Shown here: piece after piece, positions 19,096 through 28,326 of the stretch
How positions within the stretch are numbered: position 1 is the first letter of the stretch
How the letters are laid out: every line of letters starts with the position of its first letter
From: Streptosporangium roseum DSM 43021
GTDB taxonomy: Bacteria; Actinomycetota; Actinomycetes; Streptosporangiales; Streptosporangiaceae
Length of the DNA: 64,000 bases
NCBI RefSeq assembly: GCF_000024865.1
Contig: NC_013595.1
Span: forward strand, 7,688,001-7,752,000
Direction of reading: 5' to 3'
The notes under the pieces: generated by a model
What the model was told of the DNA's origin: nothing
What the model saw: the letters and a program-made list of their open reading frames with translations, nothing else
Database searches by the model: none
Made by a program: the position numbers and the translations under genes

Positions 19096-19135
19096 GGACG
19101 CCGGCACGGGACGGCGTCGTCCCGTGCCGGCGTCC
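19096..19135 (-). terminator. Perfect 18-bp terminator hairpin
   Basis: The arms 19096-19113 and 19118-19135 are exact inverted complements around loop GCGT. It lies 65 bases past the stop of the TIGR03084-like gene, and is one of the longest perfect stems in the window. Confidence 0.85.
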
Positions 19136-19199
19136 GCCGGGTGGCTGCGCGGGGGGCATGCCGTGCGCGTGCCGCCCGTCACGGTCCGCAGGAGGTGGA

Positions 19200-20003
19200 C
19201 TATCGCCGGGCGGTCGCGAACTGGCCGGGGGAACGGCCCGCCCCGGCCGGCCCGCGGTAGGCCTGGGCGATGTCCAGCCACGCGTCGGCCTCGGCGCCGG
19301 AGGCGACGACCGCGAGGTCGTCGCGGTGCCGCCGCCTGGTCACGAGCAGGCAGAAGTCGACGGCGGGCCCGGAGACCCGCTCCGGCGAGTCCTCGGGGCC
19401 GAACGCCCACAGCTCCCCGGACGGGCCGGTGATCTCGAAGCGGAATTCGGTGGCCGGCGGGGTCAGGCCCCGCGACAGGTAGCCGAAGTCCCTGGTCAGC
19501 ACGGCGAACACGACCAGGTGCTTGAGGCCGTCGGTCCGTTCCCGCTCCGCCCCGAGCGTGTCGGCGATGTCCTGCCCGTGGGCGAACGTCTCCATGATCC
19601 CGGCGCACGCGAGGATGATCGGCGGCAGCGGGTTGACCAGCCAGGGGACCGTCTGGCCTTCCGGCACGGCGGCGAGCGCCTTGACCGTGGCCGCGCGCTC
19701 GGCACGCCAGCGGGCCAGCAGCACCTCCGGCGGGTCGTCCTTGTAGTCGGCGAGCGCGGCGTTGACCGCCCCGTCGAAATCGTGCTCGGCCCCGGCGATC
19801 ATGGCCTTGAACCTGTCGGCGTCGGAGGCCGCGGTCCCGGCCAGCCGGAAGATGAAGATCAGGTGGGCGATCTGGTCGGCGATCGTCCATCCGGTTGCGG
19901 GGGTGGGCAGCGCCCACTGCTCTGGGTCGAGACCGGCCACCAGGCGGTCGACGTCGTCACCCTCCCGGGTCAGGTCCCTGAGCACGTTGTCCAGGTCGCT
20001 CAC
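19200..20003 (-). CDS. TIGR03084-like DinB/mycothiol maleylpyruvate isomerase-fold metal protein
   Basis: A 267-residue protein whose N-terminal ~150 residues have the DinB-like four-helix metal-binding fold used by mycothiol-dependent enzymes. Putative ligands are His in Q-I-A-H-L-I, and Glu and His in M-E-T-F-A-H-G-Q-D-I. The following domain resembles the TIGR03084 family. A thiol-dependent isomerase or transferase role, perhaps protective, is possible in an enediyne producer, but this is inference. The ATG is at 20003. It is separated from the E8-E9 operon by a 355-base gap containing another hairpin. Confidence 0.8.
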   Translation of the reverse strand: MSDLDNVLRDLTREGDDVDRLVAGLDPEQWALPTPATGWTIADQIAHLIFIFRLAGTAASDADRFKAMIAGAEHDFDGAVNAALADYKDDPPEVLLARWRAERAATVKALAAVPEGQTVPWLVNPLPPIILACAGIMETFAHGQDIADTLGAERERTDGLKHLVVFAVLTRDFGYLSRGLTPPATEFRFEITGPSGELWAFGPEDSPERVSGPAVDFCLLVTRRRHRDDLAVVASGAEADAWLDIAQAYRGPAGAGRSPGQFATARR

Positions 20004-20252
20004 ACGCCTTGTCCTCTCACTTGGAGATCGAATGATTCGAGGCTGCAGAGCAATTCCCGGCGTGCCGGCCCGGTCGGCGGCGCGCGTGGAACAATGGACA
20101 TCCCGCTCGCCGGCGGCACCACTGGAATGCGTTATACAAAGAATGCATCGGAGAAATGTCCCTGTCTTCTCCCTTTATGCCCTGTGGCCCCGGCATCCCG
20201 TGTTCACCGCGCGGCCGCCGACATATCCGGCGGGCGGCCCGCGCCGGCTCCG

Positions 20253-20280
20253 GCCGGCACCGCCGAAAGGCGGCGCCGGC
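20253..20280 (-). terminator. GAAA-loop terminator hairpin
   Basis: GCCGGCACCGCC, tetraloop GAAA, GGCGGCGCCGGC, with one A-C mismatch, about 80 bases after the stop of the AhpD-like gene. The remainder of the 20004-20358 gap contains only a short imperfect repeat of a TTCC/GGAAA-rich motif near 20284-20330. Confidence 0.65.
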
Positions 20281-20358
20281 GCTCCCGGGAAAAGCCTGCG
20301 CTTCCAGGAAAGGCCTGCGTTTCCGGGAAAAAGAGGGGCCGGCACCGCCGGAAGGCGG

Positions 20359-21483
20359 TCAGGAGAGCCGCGCGGCGACCGGGCAGCCATCCGGAGCCGT
20401 CTGGCGCGGGCCGTCGGGTCGGGCCGGCAGCACCCAGCTTCCGATCCGGCGCGCCGCGGCCAGGCTCGCCCACGAGGTGAGCTCGATGAGCGCCCGGTCG
20501 CCGGGCTCCGTGCGGCGGAACTCGTCGATGACCGGCTGGTCGACCTGGTAGGAGGCCATGGCCGTCAGCAGCGCCAGACGTCCCGCCGGGCGCTGGGCGG
20601 CCGGCAGGCCGGACACCGCGTCGGTGACCCAGGAGCGGCTGAGACCGGCCGGCGCGCCGTTCCACCCGGCCAGCTCGGCGGTGACCAGGTCGCGGACGGG
20701 TTCCGGCACCGAGCGGTGCCCGGCTCTGTCGACGGCGGCGGCGGCCCGGGCGAAGGCCTCGGCGATGTTGGCCGCACCGTCCGCCCAGGACAGGTCCGCC
20801 GGCGGCGGCGCGGCCGGCAGCAGGTCGAGAGAGGCACCCGGGGCGTGAGCCCTGCGGGCCGCCGGCCTCATGAACAGCCCGAGCAGCCGCATGAGCCCGG
20901 GGCGGACCCCGGCGGGCACCTGCGGCGGCACCGGGGACTCGTCGAGGAAGACGTTGACCATGCGGTTGAAGTACTGGAAGGTGACCGCCACCCCGACGAG
21001 CTCCGCGACCTGTTCCGCGGGGAGCGGCAGGTCGTGCCGGGCGGCCGCCTCCCGCGTGCCGCTCGCCCGCGCCCACGCGGCGATCCGGCGCACGCCGGGG
21101 TCGGCGATCGCCTCGATGCGGTCGCCGGCGATCTCGGCGGCGTAGTCTCCCCGCACGAGGCTGCCCAGCGTCGCGCTGTGCACGTCCACGCAGTACGGGC
21201 AGGTGTTGCCGAGCGACACCGCGGCGGCGACCGCCTCCTTGATCGCCCTGTTGACCGTCCCGTGTGCGAGGAGCGACTCCCGCAGTATCAGCCAGCAGGC
21301 CGCGAGGGGCTCCGGGGCGGGCGAGTGCAGGATCACCGGCGGCGCCAGCATGCCGAAGTCCCGTTCCGCCTGCTCGTAGACTCCCGCGACGATCTCCCGC
21401 GCAGCGCCTGGTCTGACCGGGGAGACATGGCGGACCTGAGACAGCGCGCTCCGTCGTGCCACCGGGGTGAGGATCCTGCCCAT
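20359..21483 (-). CDS. AhpD/carboxymuconolactone decarboxylase-like protein with CxxC
   Basis: A 374-residue all-helical protein. The AhpD-type redox motif C-P-Y-C with a following His is at residues 95-102. AhpD-like proteins use the CxxC for thiol-peroxide chemistry; here the protein is about twice the usual length, with a second helical half lacking a CxxC. It is the last gene of the E8-E9 operon, 14 bases after the GMC oxidoreductase. Its conserved place beside them suggests a role in core maturation or in redox protection; I do not assign a step. AAGGAG precedes the ATG. Confidence 0.8.
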   Translation of the reverse strand: MGRILTPVARRSALSQVRHVSPVRPGAAREIVAGVYEQAERDFGMLAPPVILHSPAPEPLAACWLILRESLLAHGTVNRAIKEAVAAAVSLGNTCPYCVDVHSATLGSLVRGDYAAEIAGDRIEAIADPGVRRIAAWARASGTREAAARHDLPLPAEQVAELVGVAVTFQYFNRMVNVFLDESPVPPQVPAGVRPGLMRLLGLFMRPAARRAHAPGASLDLLPAAPPPADLSWADGAANIAEAFARAAAAVDRAGHRSVPEPVRDLVTAELAGWNGAPAGLSRSWVTDAVSGLPAAQRPAGRLALLTAMASYQVDQPVIDEFRRTEPGDRALIELTSWASLAAARRIGSWVLPARPDGPRQTAPDGCPVAARLS

Positions 21484-21497
21484 CGCCTGCTCCTTCG

Positions 21498-23153
21498 CTA
21501 CCTGTGCAGCAGGGTGGGCACCAGCCGGGCCGCTCCCTGCCGCCCGCTGATGGCTCCGTCCGGCGACGGCGCGCCGTACGTGACGTTCACGCCCCGCTGC
21601 TGTGCCGCCTGCACGATGCCGGGGACGGCGCGCTCGGCGAGCGCGGCGATGGTCATCGCCGGGTTGACGGTGAGCGCCCCCGGTACGGCGGAGCCGTCGG
21701 TGACGAAGATTCCGGGGTGTCCGCGCAGCTCGTTACGGTCGTCGAGCGCGGAGGTGTCCGGATCGTCGCCGATACGGCAGGAGGCCAGCGGGTGCACGGT
21801 GTAGGCGCCGACCACGTCGTTGGTCCACGCCGCCACCTCGGCCAGCCCGTCGCGTTCCAGGATGTCCTTCACCTCGGCGTCCGCCTCGGCCCAGCCGCGC
21901 AGCGTGTTGGCGGTCGGGTTGTACCGGAGCCTGCCGACTCCGAGCATCTGCTGCGAGATCCGGTCGGCGTTGCCGGTGGCGGGGGGCGGGCCGAACACCC
22001 CCTCGTTGTCGTCCTCGGTCATCTGGAAGATGATCAGCCAGGAGCGCCAGCGCTTGAGGAGCTCCTTCTTGTCCACGCCGAACCAGCTCGGGCCGGTCGC
22101 GCCGGGCACCTGGGCGAGGATGGTGCCGAGGCCGGGCGGGAAGTAGAGCTGCTCCAGCGAGAAGCGGGAGTACTCCGGCAGCGAGCCGTCGAGACGGTCC
22201 CAGCTGGCCACGGTCGGCCCCTTGCCGATCTGGTTGGCCTCGTAGGCCAGGCCGTCCCCCCGGCTCAGGCCGAGAACCTCACGCACCTTGTCCTCGTTGA
22301 AGACGGCGGTGTTGAGCCGCTCGCCGTTGCCCGAGAAGTATCTGCCCACGGCGTTCGGCATCGTGCCGAGCGTCGCCTCGCTGCGCTGCAGGATGACGGG
22401 GGTGGCGCCGGCGCCGGCCGCGAGAACGATGATCTTGGCGTCGATCGTGCCGCTGCCCGCCTGGATCCGGTAGTCCTCGTCGTCGACGACGTTGTAGTGC
22501 ACCCGGTAGTCGCCGTCGTCGGTCCGCGAGATGTGCTGCACCTCGTGCAGCGGCCGGACCTCCGCGCCGTGCGCGAGCGCGGCCGGCAGGTAGTTGAACA
22601 GCAGGGACCGCTTGGCGTCGAAGCGGCAGCCGGCCATCATCCAGTTGCAGTTGGCGCACTTGCTGTTGTCGATGGCGCTCGGGAGGGGGTTGGCCGTACG
22701 GCCCGCGTGGTTGCACGCGGCGGCCCACAGCCCTCCGGCGTAGCTGACGTCGCTCCACTCCTGCTTGGTGACCGGGATCGACTCCTCCACCCGGTCGTAC
22801 CACGGCTCAAGGGTGTCGCGACTGACGGCCGAGGGCCACATCCGCCTGCCGATGCTGCCGTGGCGTTCGAAGACGAAGCGCGGCGCGCGGGGCATCGCGG
22901 CGAAGTAGACGACGCTGCCGCCGCCCACGCAGTTGCCGCCGAGCACGCTCATGCCGTCGCCCACGGTGAAGTCGAAGGCCCGCGTGTAGGACGATCCGAG
23001 CTTGAAGTCGTGGTCGAAGTCGTTTCCCGTCAGCCAGGGCCCGCGTTCGAGCACCACGACCCGCGCGCCGCCGGCGGCAAGGTGGTAGGCCGCGATCGCG
23101 CCGCCGAAGCCGCTTCCGACCACGAGGACGTCGGTGCGTTCGGTGCTGGTCAT
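21498..23153 (-). CDS. GMC-family FAD oxidoreductase (enediyne E9-like)
   Basis: A 551-residue flavoprotein. The FAD motif V-V-G-S-G-F-G-G is at residues ~10-17 and is followed by V-V-V-L-E-R-G; the C-terminal half has S-C-R-I-G-D-D-P and G-I-F-V-T-D-G-S-A-V-P-G. Length and context match SgcE9-type oxidoreductases conserved in nine-membered enediyne clusters. Its start overlaps the stop of the E8-like gene as ATGA, so the two are translationally coupled. The reaction is unknown; oxidation of the enediyne core precursor is the usual hypothesis. Confidence 0.88.
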   Translation of the reverse strand: MTSTERTDVLVVGSGFGGAIAAYHLAAGGARVVVLERGPWLTGNDFDHDFKLGSSYTRAFDFTVGDGMSVLGGNCVGGGSVVYFAAMPRAPRFVFERHGSIGRRMWPSAVSRDTLEPWYDRVEESIPVTKQEWSDVSYAGGLWAAACNHAGRTANPLPSAIDNSKCANCNWMMAGCRFDAKRSLLFNYLPAALAHGAEVRPLHEVQHISRTDDGDYRVHYNVVDDEDYRIQAGSGTIDAKIIVLAAGAGATPVILQRSEATLGTMPNAVGRYFSGNGERLNTAVFNEDKVREVLGLSRGDGLAYEANQIGKGPTVASWDRLDGSLPEYSRFSLEQLYFPPGLGTILAQVPGATGPSWFGVDKKELLKRWRSWLIIFQMTEDDNEGVFGPPPATGNADRISQQMLGVGRLRYNPTANTLRGWAEADAEVKDILERDGLAEVAAWTNDVVGAYTVHPLASCRIGDDPDTSALDDRNELRGHPGIFVTDGSAVPGALTVNPAMTIAALAERAVPGIVQAAQQRGVNVTYGAPSPDGAISGRQGAARLVPTLLHR

Positions 23154-23719
23154 GCGGGGCTCCCTGAGGGGGTCGTGTCCGGGTGCAGCCGGGCCAGCTG
23201 CCGGCCGTAGGAGTACGCGGGGAACCGCCACAGGCCGTCGGGGTCGGGCAGCTCGATGCCCATGGCGATCAGGCCGGGGTGCCCGGCGGCGAGCGCCTCG
23301 GCGGTGTGCAGATGGGCCGCAGAGTCGAAGGCCATGTTGCTGAACAGGGCGAGGCTGACCCAGAACTCCTTCTCCGGGTGGCCGGGGGTGGTCAGCCGCT
23401 GCACCAGGGCGGTGCGGTGCTCGAAGGGCAGCGCGACGAACGGCGGCACCGACTCGTCGGGAGCCAGCTCGTGCTCGGCCGCGTACGCCTGGGCGTGGCC
23501 GTTCAGCAGGCGGGCGAAATCGTCCAGTCCGGAGCTCAGCCCGGTCGCGTCCCACTCCAGCAGCTCTATGGCGCCGGCTGCCACCGCGCCGCCGCCGGTG
23601 GTGGCGCCCGCGACGGCCCTGTCGTCGGGCGACCGCTTCTCACCGGGGACGATGGTGTCCGCGAACGCTTCCAGCGTCACCGTCCTGACCTGGTCTTCGT
23701 CTCGGATTCGCGGCGTCAT
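23150..23719 (-). CDS. Enediyne E8-like protein (gluconate dehydrogenase subunit 3-like)
   Basis: A 189-residue protein resembling the small subunits that accompany GMC oxidoreductases. It has the early T-L-E-A-F-A-D-T-I-V-P-G-E motif and an Ala-rich helical body. Length and order next to the E9-like gene match SgcE8. It probably forms a complex with E9. GAGGAAA is nine bases before the ATG at 23719; longer in-frame starts give unrelated Pro/Arg-rich sequence. It is the first gene of the E8-E9-AhpD operon. Confidence 0.82.
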   Translation of the reverse strand: MTPRIRDEDQVRTVTLEAFADTIVPGEKRSPDDRAVAGATTGGGAVAAGAIELLEWDATGLSSGLDDFARLLNGHAQAYAAEHELAPDESVPPFVALPFEHRTALVQRLTTPGHPEKEFWVSLALFSNMAFDSAAHLHTAEALAAGHPGLIAMGIELPDPDGLWRFPAYSYGRQLARLHPDTTPSGSPA

Positions 23720-23849
23720 AGGCGTTTCCTCACCTCGGGTTCGGCTCAGGTCAACTCCATCGTCCGGGCGCCGTCCTGCCGGTGCATCTTCTGCGTTGCC
23801 TTTCCCCGGCCCCGGCCCCGGGACGGAAGGCCCGGCCCGCGGCACCGGG

Positions 23850-24344
23850 TCACTCGCCCCGCAGCACCGAACGCAACGTGCTCAACGCGCGCGCGGTCTG
23901 GCTGCGCACCGTCGAGCCCCCGCTCCCCATCGCCAGCGCGGTCTCCTCCACGCTGCGGTCCTCCCAGTACCGCAGGACGACCACCGCCCGCTGCCGGGGC
24001 CCCAGCGCCGCCAACGCCCTCATCAACACCAGGCGGTCGCCCAGCAGCGCGTACGGATCCCCGGCCGGCTCCGGCTCCGGAAGCGCCTCCGCCAACGCCT
24101 CACGCGACCACCGATGAGACCGGCGATCACTGATGATCATCCGAATGATGATCGTGCGCGCGTACCCCGTGATCCGATCACGATGCTCAAGGCTCTCCCA
24201 GCGCCCATGAATCGCGATCAACGCCCGCTGCACCAGATCGTCGGCCTCGAACCAGTCCGACGAGAGCAGAAAAGCCGTCCGCCGCAGCCCCGGCCTGGCC
24301 TCCTTGACATAACGCGAGAACTCCTCCTCGCGAGCCCCGGCCAT
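23850..24344 (-). CDS. SigE-family ECF RNA polymerase sigma factor
   Basis: A 164-residue ECF sigma factor. Region 2 includes L-R-R-T-A-F-L-L and D-W-F-E-A-D-D-L-V-Q; region 4 has L-G-P-R-Q-R-A-V-V-V-L-R-Y-W-E-D-R-S-V-E-E-T-A. The match is to the actinomycete SigE subfamily, which usually lacks a clear anti-sigma gene next to it, as here. The ATG at 24344 gives the typical length. Divergent from the AraC-like gene 900 bases away and upstream of the E8 operon on the same strand, it may control cluster promoters; that is inference. Confidence 0.85.
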   Translation of the reverse strand: MAGAREEEFSRYVKEARPGLRRTAFLLSSDWFEADDLVQRALIAIHGRWESLEHRDRITGYARTIIIRMIISDRRSHRWSREALAEALPEPEPAGDPYALLGDRLVLMRALAALGPRQRAVVVLRYWEDRSVEETALAMGSGGSTVRSQTARALSTLRSVLRGE

Positions 24345-25245
24345 CCGCCACACCCCATCACCATCAACCGGCCCCCGCTCACGACGCACACCCCCGAAAA
24401 ACGGCACGCGAAAACGGCAGGCCGACGGCATCCAGCCAATGGCATCAGAATCGACCGGCCCGCCCACCGGCGGCAACCCCTATTCACCCCCTAACCCCCC
24501 TTAATCCGATTGGGGGTACCCCAGAAACCGCCGAGATCGATTCCTGCGACATCGGGGCGTGCATACGATCTCGGCGTGAGCAGTGCGGAGACGAAAAGCG
24601 GAAGGTTGCCGGCGACACGCAACCTCCACGTCGCCTCTGCCAGGAATCAGGCGGTCGCCGACGCACCCGCTCCCCCGCCGCAGCCGCAGGCGCGCCACCG
24701 CGGCCCACGGGTATCCGCAGCTCCCCGCGACCGGCGTGAGGTCCGGAGAGCCCCTCTTCGGCCGTCCCCGCGGGCGACGCCCCCGTCACAGGGAAGGCAG
24801 CCTGCCCGCGCGCACGGCCGAACGCACGGCGACATCCCGTCGTGCCCACCATTCCTCGGTCATTCATATCAATTGAACGCACGTAAAGGCCGGGACAGAG
24901 CCGGTCATATGCACGGCACGTTCGCACACATTGTGTAACCCCTCGGCTACATCGAATATTTACAAAGAAATCTGCGCTGCCATGCAGCCTTCCGCACGCG
25001 CCGACGCGTGTAATAAACGAACAGGCCAATATCCGTCACGGACGGCGAAGCCAGCCGACCCAATCCCGCGGAATCAGCCGCCGACGGCGGCCGGGGCTAT
25101 TTAGAGACGTTCGAGCAGACGCACGGAGACACGTACCGGCCAGGCCGTTCGTGGGACATGTGCAGGCCGTGGGCGCACGGCGAATTTTCTCGCCATGTCA
25201 ATTCAAGGTTAATCGAGATGACGCCTTCAATACCCGGGAGGAGTA
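24345..25245. other. 900-base intergenic region, probably regulatory
   Basis: The open frames here are Arg/Pro-rich and look non-coding. Base composition falls to near-balanced around 24840-25020 and 25190-25245, unusual for this genome and fitting promoters for the divergent sigma and AraC genes. I saw no clear inverted repeat of operator type. Confidence 0.4.
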
Positions 25246-26013
25246 ATGAACGACGTAATCGAGCAAGCCGTCCTGCGAGTCGTCGAGAGCATGCACGACA
25301 ACCTGGGTGATCAAATCACCATTGACGACATGGCTCGCACCGCGATGTTCAGCAAGTTTCATTTCTCCCGTGTCTTCCAACGGGTCACCGGGCTGTCGCC
25401 CGGCCGGTTCCTGTCGGCGGTACGGCTCCGCGAGGCCAAGAGGCTTCTCACCTCGACCTCGTTGACCGTCACGGACATCAGCCATCGGGTGGGCTACTCC
25501 AGCGTCGGCACCTTCAGCTCACGTTTCACCAGCAGCGTGGGTGTTTCTCCGAGTAAATATCGCCAGCTTGAAACCGTCATGCCACAGCTCCTCACCGACG
25601 ACCACCGCGTCCTCGCGGGAACCACGACCATGACGGTCCGCGGTGACATCTCGTCGCCGCTGAAGGACCGGCCGGTCTTCGCCGGCCTGTTCCCCGACCG
25701 GATCCTTGAGGGCCGGCCCATTCGCTACACGATTCTCCACCAACCGGGACCGTACGTACTGGAGGACGTCCCCGAAGGCCAGTGGCACCTGATCGCCCAG
25801 TCCGCCGCCGCCGGCAGCGAGGACGCCATCGACCACCCGCCCGGCGGCGACGAGGCGCTGTGCATCGGGCGCCACGGGCCCATCACGGTCCAGGCCGGCA
25901 AGAGCACCGAGCCCGCCGACGTTCAGCTCAAGCCGATGCGCACCCTCGACCCCCCGGTGCTGCTCGCGCTACGTGACCTGGTGACCGCGACCGCGGCACG
26001 GCACACGGCCTGA
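25246..26013 (+). CDS. AraC-family regulator with N-terminal HTH
   Basis: A 255-residue regulator with the AraC double helix-turn-helix at the N-terminus (residues ~1-108: M-F-S-K-F-H-F-S-R-V-F-Q, then D-I-S-H-R-V-G-Y-S-S-V-G-T-F-S-S-R-F) followed by a ~140-residue domain I do not recognise. This order is reversed compared with the AraC protein at 5846. C-1027 also has an AraC/XylS-type regulator (SgcR2), so a pathway-specific activator is a fair guess. GGGAGGAG precedes the ATG. It lies between the two core operons, both transcribed on the opposite strand, and is well placed to control them. Confidence 0.85.
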   Translation: MNDVIEQAVLRVVESMHDNLGDQITIDDMARTAMFSKFHFSRVFQRVTGLSPGRFLSAVRLREAKRLLTSTSLTVTDISHRVGYSSVGTFSSRFTSSVGVSPSKYRQLETVMPQLLTDDHRVLAGTTTMTVRGDISSPLKDRPVFAGLFPDRILEGRPIRYTILHQPGPYVLEDVPEGQWHLIAQSAAAGSEDAIDHPPGGDEALCIGRHGPITVQAGKSTEPADVQLKPMRTLDPPVLLALRDLVTATAARHTA

Positions 26014-26308
26014 CCCCCACCCCGGCACCCGGCCGTACAGGCGCGGGTGCGGTGGGGCCGGGGAGCCCTCCCCCGCGCCCCGAAGGCGGGAGCGGGGCCG
26101 TACCGCGGCCTGAGGCATGAGGTCGGAAGTCACCCCGGCGGCCTGGGCGGCGAGCCCGCGAGGCGCCGGGCGCCGCCCGGGAACCGGACCTCCCGGAGCG
26201 GCGGAGAGCGAAGGGCGCGGCGGCCCGCTGGGAGAGTCCCGGGCCCGTCCTCCTTCGGCCGTTCCCGGGACCTCCGCCGCGCCCGTCGCGCCCGTGTGAT
26301 CCGAGACG
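26014..26308. other. GC-rich spacer between AraC regulator and E7 P450
   Basis: Convergent ends of the AraC gene and the core operon meet here. There is no gene; it holds a few short CGGGA/CCCGG-rich inverted segments but no hairpin as strong as the others in the window. Confidence 0.3.
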
Positions 26309-27757
26309 TCACGCCCCGCCCCGCCGGGAACCGGCCCGGGGTCGCGCGTCGCGTGCGCCGGTCGCGGAGTGGACGCTCATCGGCAGCCCGCCGCGCACCC
26401 GCAGGGACAGCATGGGCTCGGGGACCACCCGATGGCCGGGCACGCCGGCCAGCCGGAGGTCACGGGCGACCATCGCGATCACGAACGTGGCCTCCATCAT
26501 GCCGAGATGGTTCCCGACGCAGAACCGGGGCCCGGCGCCGAACGGGATGTAGGCGTACCGGGGCCGGCCGGTGGGGCGGTCCGGATCGAAGCGATCCGGG
26601 TCGAACCGATCCGGGGCGTCCCAGAAGGCCGGATGCCGGTGCAGCGTGTACGGGCTGATCAGGACGTCGGAACCGGCCGGCACGCGGTAGCCGCCGATCT
26701 CGTCGTCTCCCTGGGCCTCCCGCGGCAGCATCCACACCGGCGGGTAGAGGCGCATGACCTCCTCCACCACCATCACGGTGTACTTCAGCCGGTGGAGGTC
26801 CTCGTAGGCCGGCAGCCGGTCGCCGAGCACCTCCACCGCCTCGGCGTGCAGCCGCTCGCGGACCTCCGGATGCCGGTCGATGAGGTAGAAGGTCCACGAC
26901 AGCGTGCTGGCCGTCGTCTCGTGCCCGGCGAGCAGCAGGGTGACCAGCTCGTCGCGCATCCGCTGCCGGCCGACCCGGGGGTCGGCCTCCTGCCTGGTCG
27001 AGGCGATCAGGCGGGACACGACGTCGTCACCGCCGTCGCCGGACCGCGCGAGGCGGTCGGCGACGAGGTGGTCGACGATCCGCTGCAGTTCCCCGCGGGC
27101 ACGGCGGAAGCGCAGCTGCTTGGGCAGGGGCACCCACATCGGCACCTTGCTCAGCGTCACCAGCTCGAACATCGCCTGGTCCTGGACGGCCTCGAAGGAG
27201 TGCCCGATCGAGCTGAACGCGCCGAGGTCGGCATCGAGCAGGGTGCGCCCGAGCACGCCGAGGCTGAGCGAGGTCATCTCCTGGACCACGTCGACCGGCT
27301 GCCCGCCGGCGTGGGCCCGGAGCCGGTCCACCAGGTTGGCCGCCTCCTTGGCGATGACCCCGGCCTGCTGGGAGATCCGCTTGTTCTGGAACACCGGCTG
27401 GATCATCCTGCGCTGCTTGCGCCACAGGTCGCCCTCGCTCGTCAGCAGCCCGTCACCGATGGCCCGCCGCGCCTGAACGAGACCGACGCCCTTGTGGTAG
27501 TTGCCGCTGTTGTCGGCCAGCACGTGCTTGGCGTGGTCGGGGTGGTTGAAGAAGTAGAGGGTCTTGGGGCCGATGGACAGCCGGGCCGCGTCGCCGTACG
27601 TCGCGGCGAGGGTCATCATGCCGAGCCGGTCCGTCGCCAGTTTCTTGAACAGGCTCGGCCCGGCCCAGAAAGGCGGCCCGGGCGGCACCCGGCGGGTGCC
27701 GGATGCCGGAGAGGATCTCTTGGGTACGGCATTCGCACCCCGCCCGGTGACGGTCAT
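26309..27757 (-). CDS. Cytochrome P450, enediyne E7 type
   Basis: A 482-residue P450 of the CYP3/CYP4-like bacterial clade. Motifs are L-A-G-H-E-T-T-A-S (I-helix), E-E-V-M-R-L-Y-P-P (K-helix) and F-G-A-G-P-R-F-C-V-G-N-H (heme Cys). SgcE7-type P450s are conserved in nine-membered enediyne clusters next to the E6 flavin reductase, exactly as here. The start overlaps the E6 stop as ATGA. Residues near 390 contain a small duplication, D-R-F-D-P repeated. It is the last gene of the core operon and probably oxidises the core. Confidence 0.9.
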   Translation of the reverse strand: MTVTGRGANAVPKRSSPASGTRRVPPGPPFWAGPSLFKKLATDRLGMMTLAATYGDAARLSIGPKTLYFFNHPDHAKHVLADNSGNYHKGVGLVQARRAIGDGLLTSEGDLWRKQRRMIQPVFQNKRISQQAGVIAKEAANLVDRLRAHAGGQPVDVVQEMTSLSLGVLGRTLLDADLGAFSSIGHSFEAVQDQAMFELVTLSKVPMWVPLPKQLRFRRARGELQRIVDHLVADRLARSGDGGDDVVSRLIASTRQEADPRVGRQRMRDELVTLLLAGHETTASTLSWTFYLIDRHPEVRERLHAEAVEVLGDRLPAYEDLHRLKYTVMVVEEVMRLYPPVWMLPREAQGDDEIGGYRVPAGSDVLISPYTLHRHPAFWDAPDRFDPDRFDPDRPTGRPRYAYIPFGAGPRFCVGNHLGMMEATFVIAMVARDLRLAGVPGHRVVPEPMLSLRVRGGLPMSVHSATGARDARPRAGSRRGGA

Positions 27758-28293
27758 GCAGGCACCTCACTCCAATCGGGGGTGATCTGCCGGAACTTGC
27801 CGTTGAAGACCAGCAGGGCGTCCCGGTCGGTCTGCTGCTCCATGGACAGCACCTTTCCGATGAAGATCGTGTGGTCGCCGCCGTCGTAGGTGCGCCACAG
27901 CTCGCACTCGAAACGGGCAAGGGTGCCCTCGAGCAGCGGCACACCGGTGTTCTCGCCAGGCAGCCAGTCGACGTCGTCGAACTGGGCCGCGCCCAGGGTC
28001 CGCCAGCGGTCGGCGAAGTGCCGGGCCGCGGCCTCCTGGTGGGCGGCCAGCACGCAGACCCCGAAGAAGCCCGTGGTGGTGAGGCACCGGTGCATGACCG
28101 CGCTGCGGTCGACGCAGACCAGCACAAGTGGCGGGTCGAGGGAGACCGAGGTGAAGGAGTTCGCGGTCATGGCGTGCGGGATGGTCCCGCCCGTCGTCAC
28201 CACGGTGACACCGGTGGCGAACGTCCCGAACGCCCGCCGCAGCGCCTTCGCTTCTGCCATCTCGCGAGATGACGTGGAGTTGTCGACTGTCAC
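27754..28293 (-). CDS. Flavin reductase (enediyne E6-like)
   Basis: A 179-residue NAD(P)H:flavin oxidoreductase of the HpaC/SgcE6 type. It has the usual F-A-T-G-V-T-V-V-T-T start, M-T-A-N-S-F-T-S-V-S-L-D-P-P-L-V central motif, and a C-terminal region ending in Q-I-T-P-D-W. SgcE6 supplies FADH2 to SgcC-type hydroxylases; in this cluster the clients are likely the HpaB protein at the left edge and perhaps the two ACAD-fold monooxygenases. The start is the GTG at 28293, five bases after AGGAGG. Confidence 0.92.
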   Translation of the reverse strand: MTVDNSTSSREMAEAKALRRAFGTFATGVTVVTTGGTIPHAMTANSFTSVSLDPPLVLVCVDRSAVMHRCLTTTGFFGVCVLAAHQEAAARHFADRWRTLGAAQFDDVDWLPGENTGVPLLEGTLARFECELWRTYDGGDHTIFIGKVLSMEQQTDRDALLVFNGKFRQITPDWSEVPA

Positions 28294-28326
28294 GCTGACC
28301 TCCTGGCTGACTGTCTGGATCCGCGC

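Noticed and set aside
24484..25029. Minus-strand 181-codon frame between sigma and AraC genes
   Set aside because: Cys/Arg-rich, no ribosome site, spans an AT-rich promoter-like area, no recognisable family.
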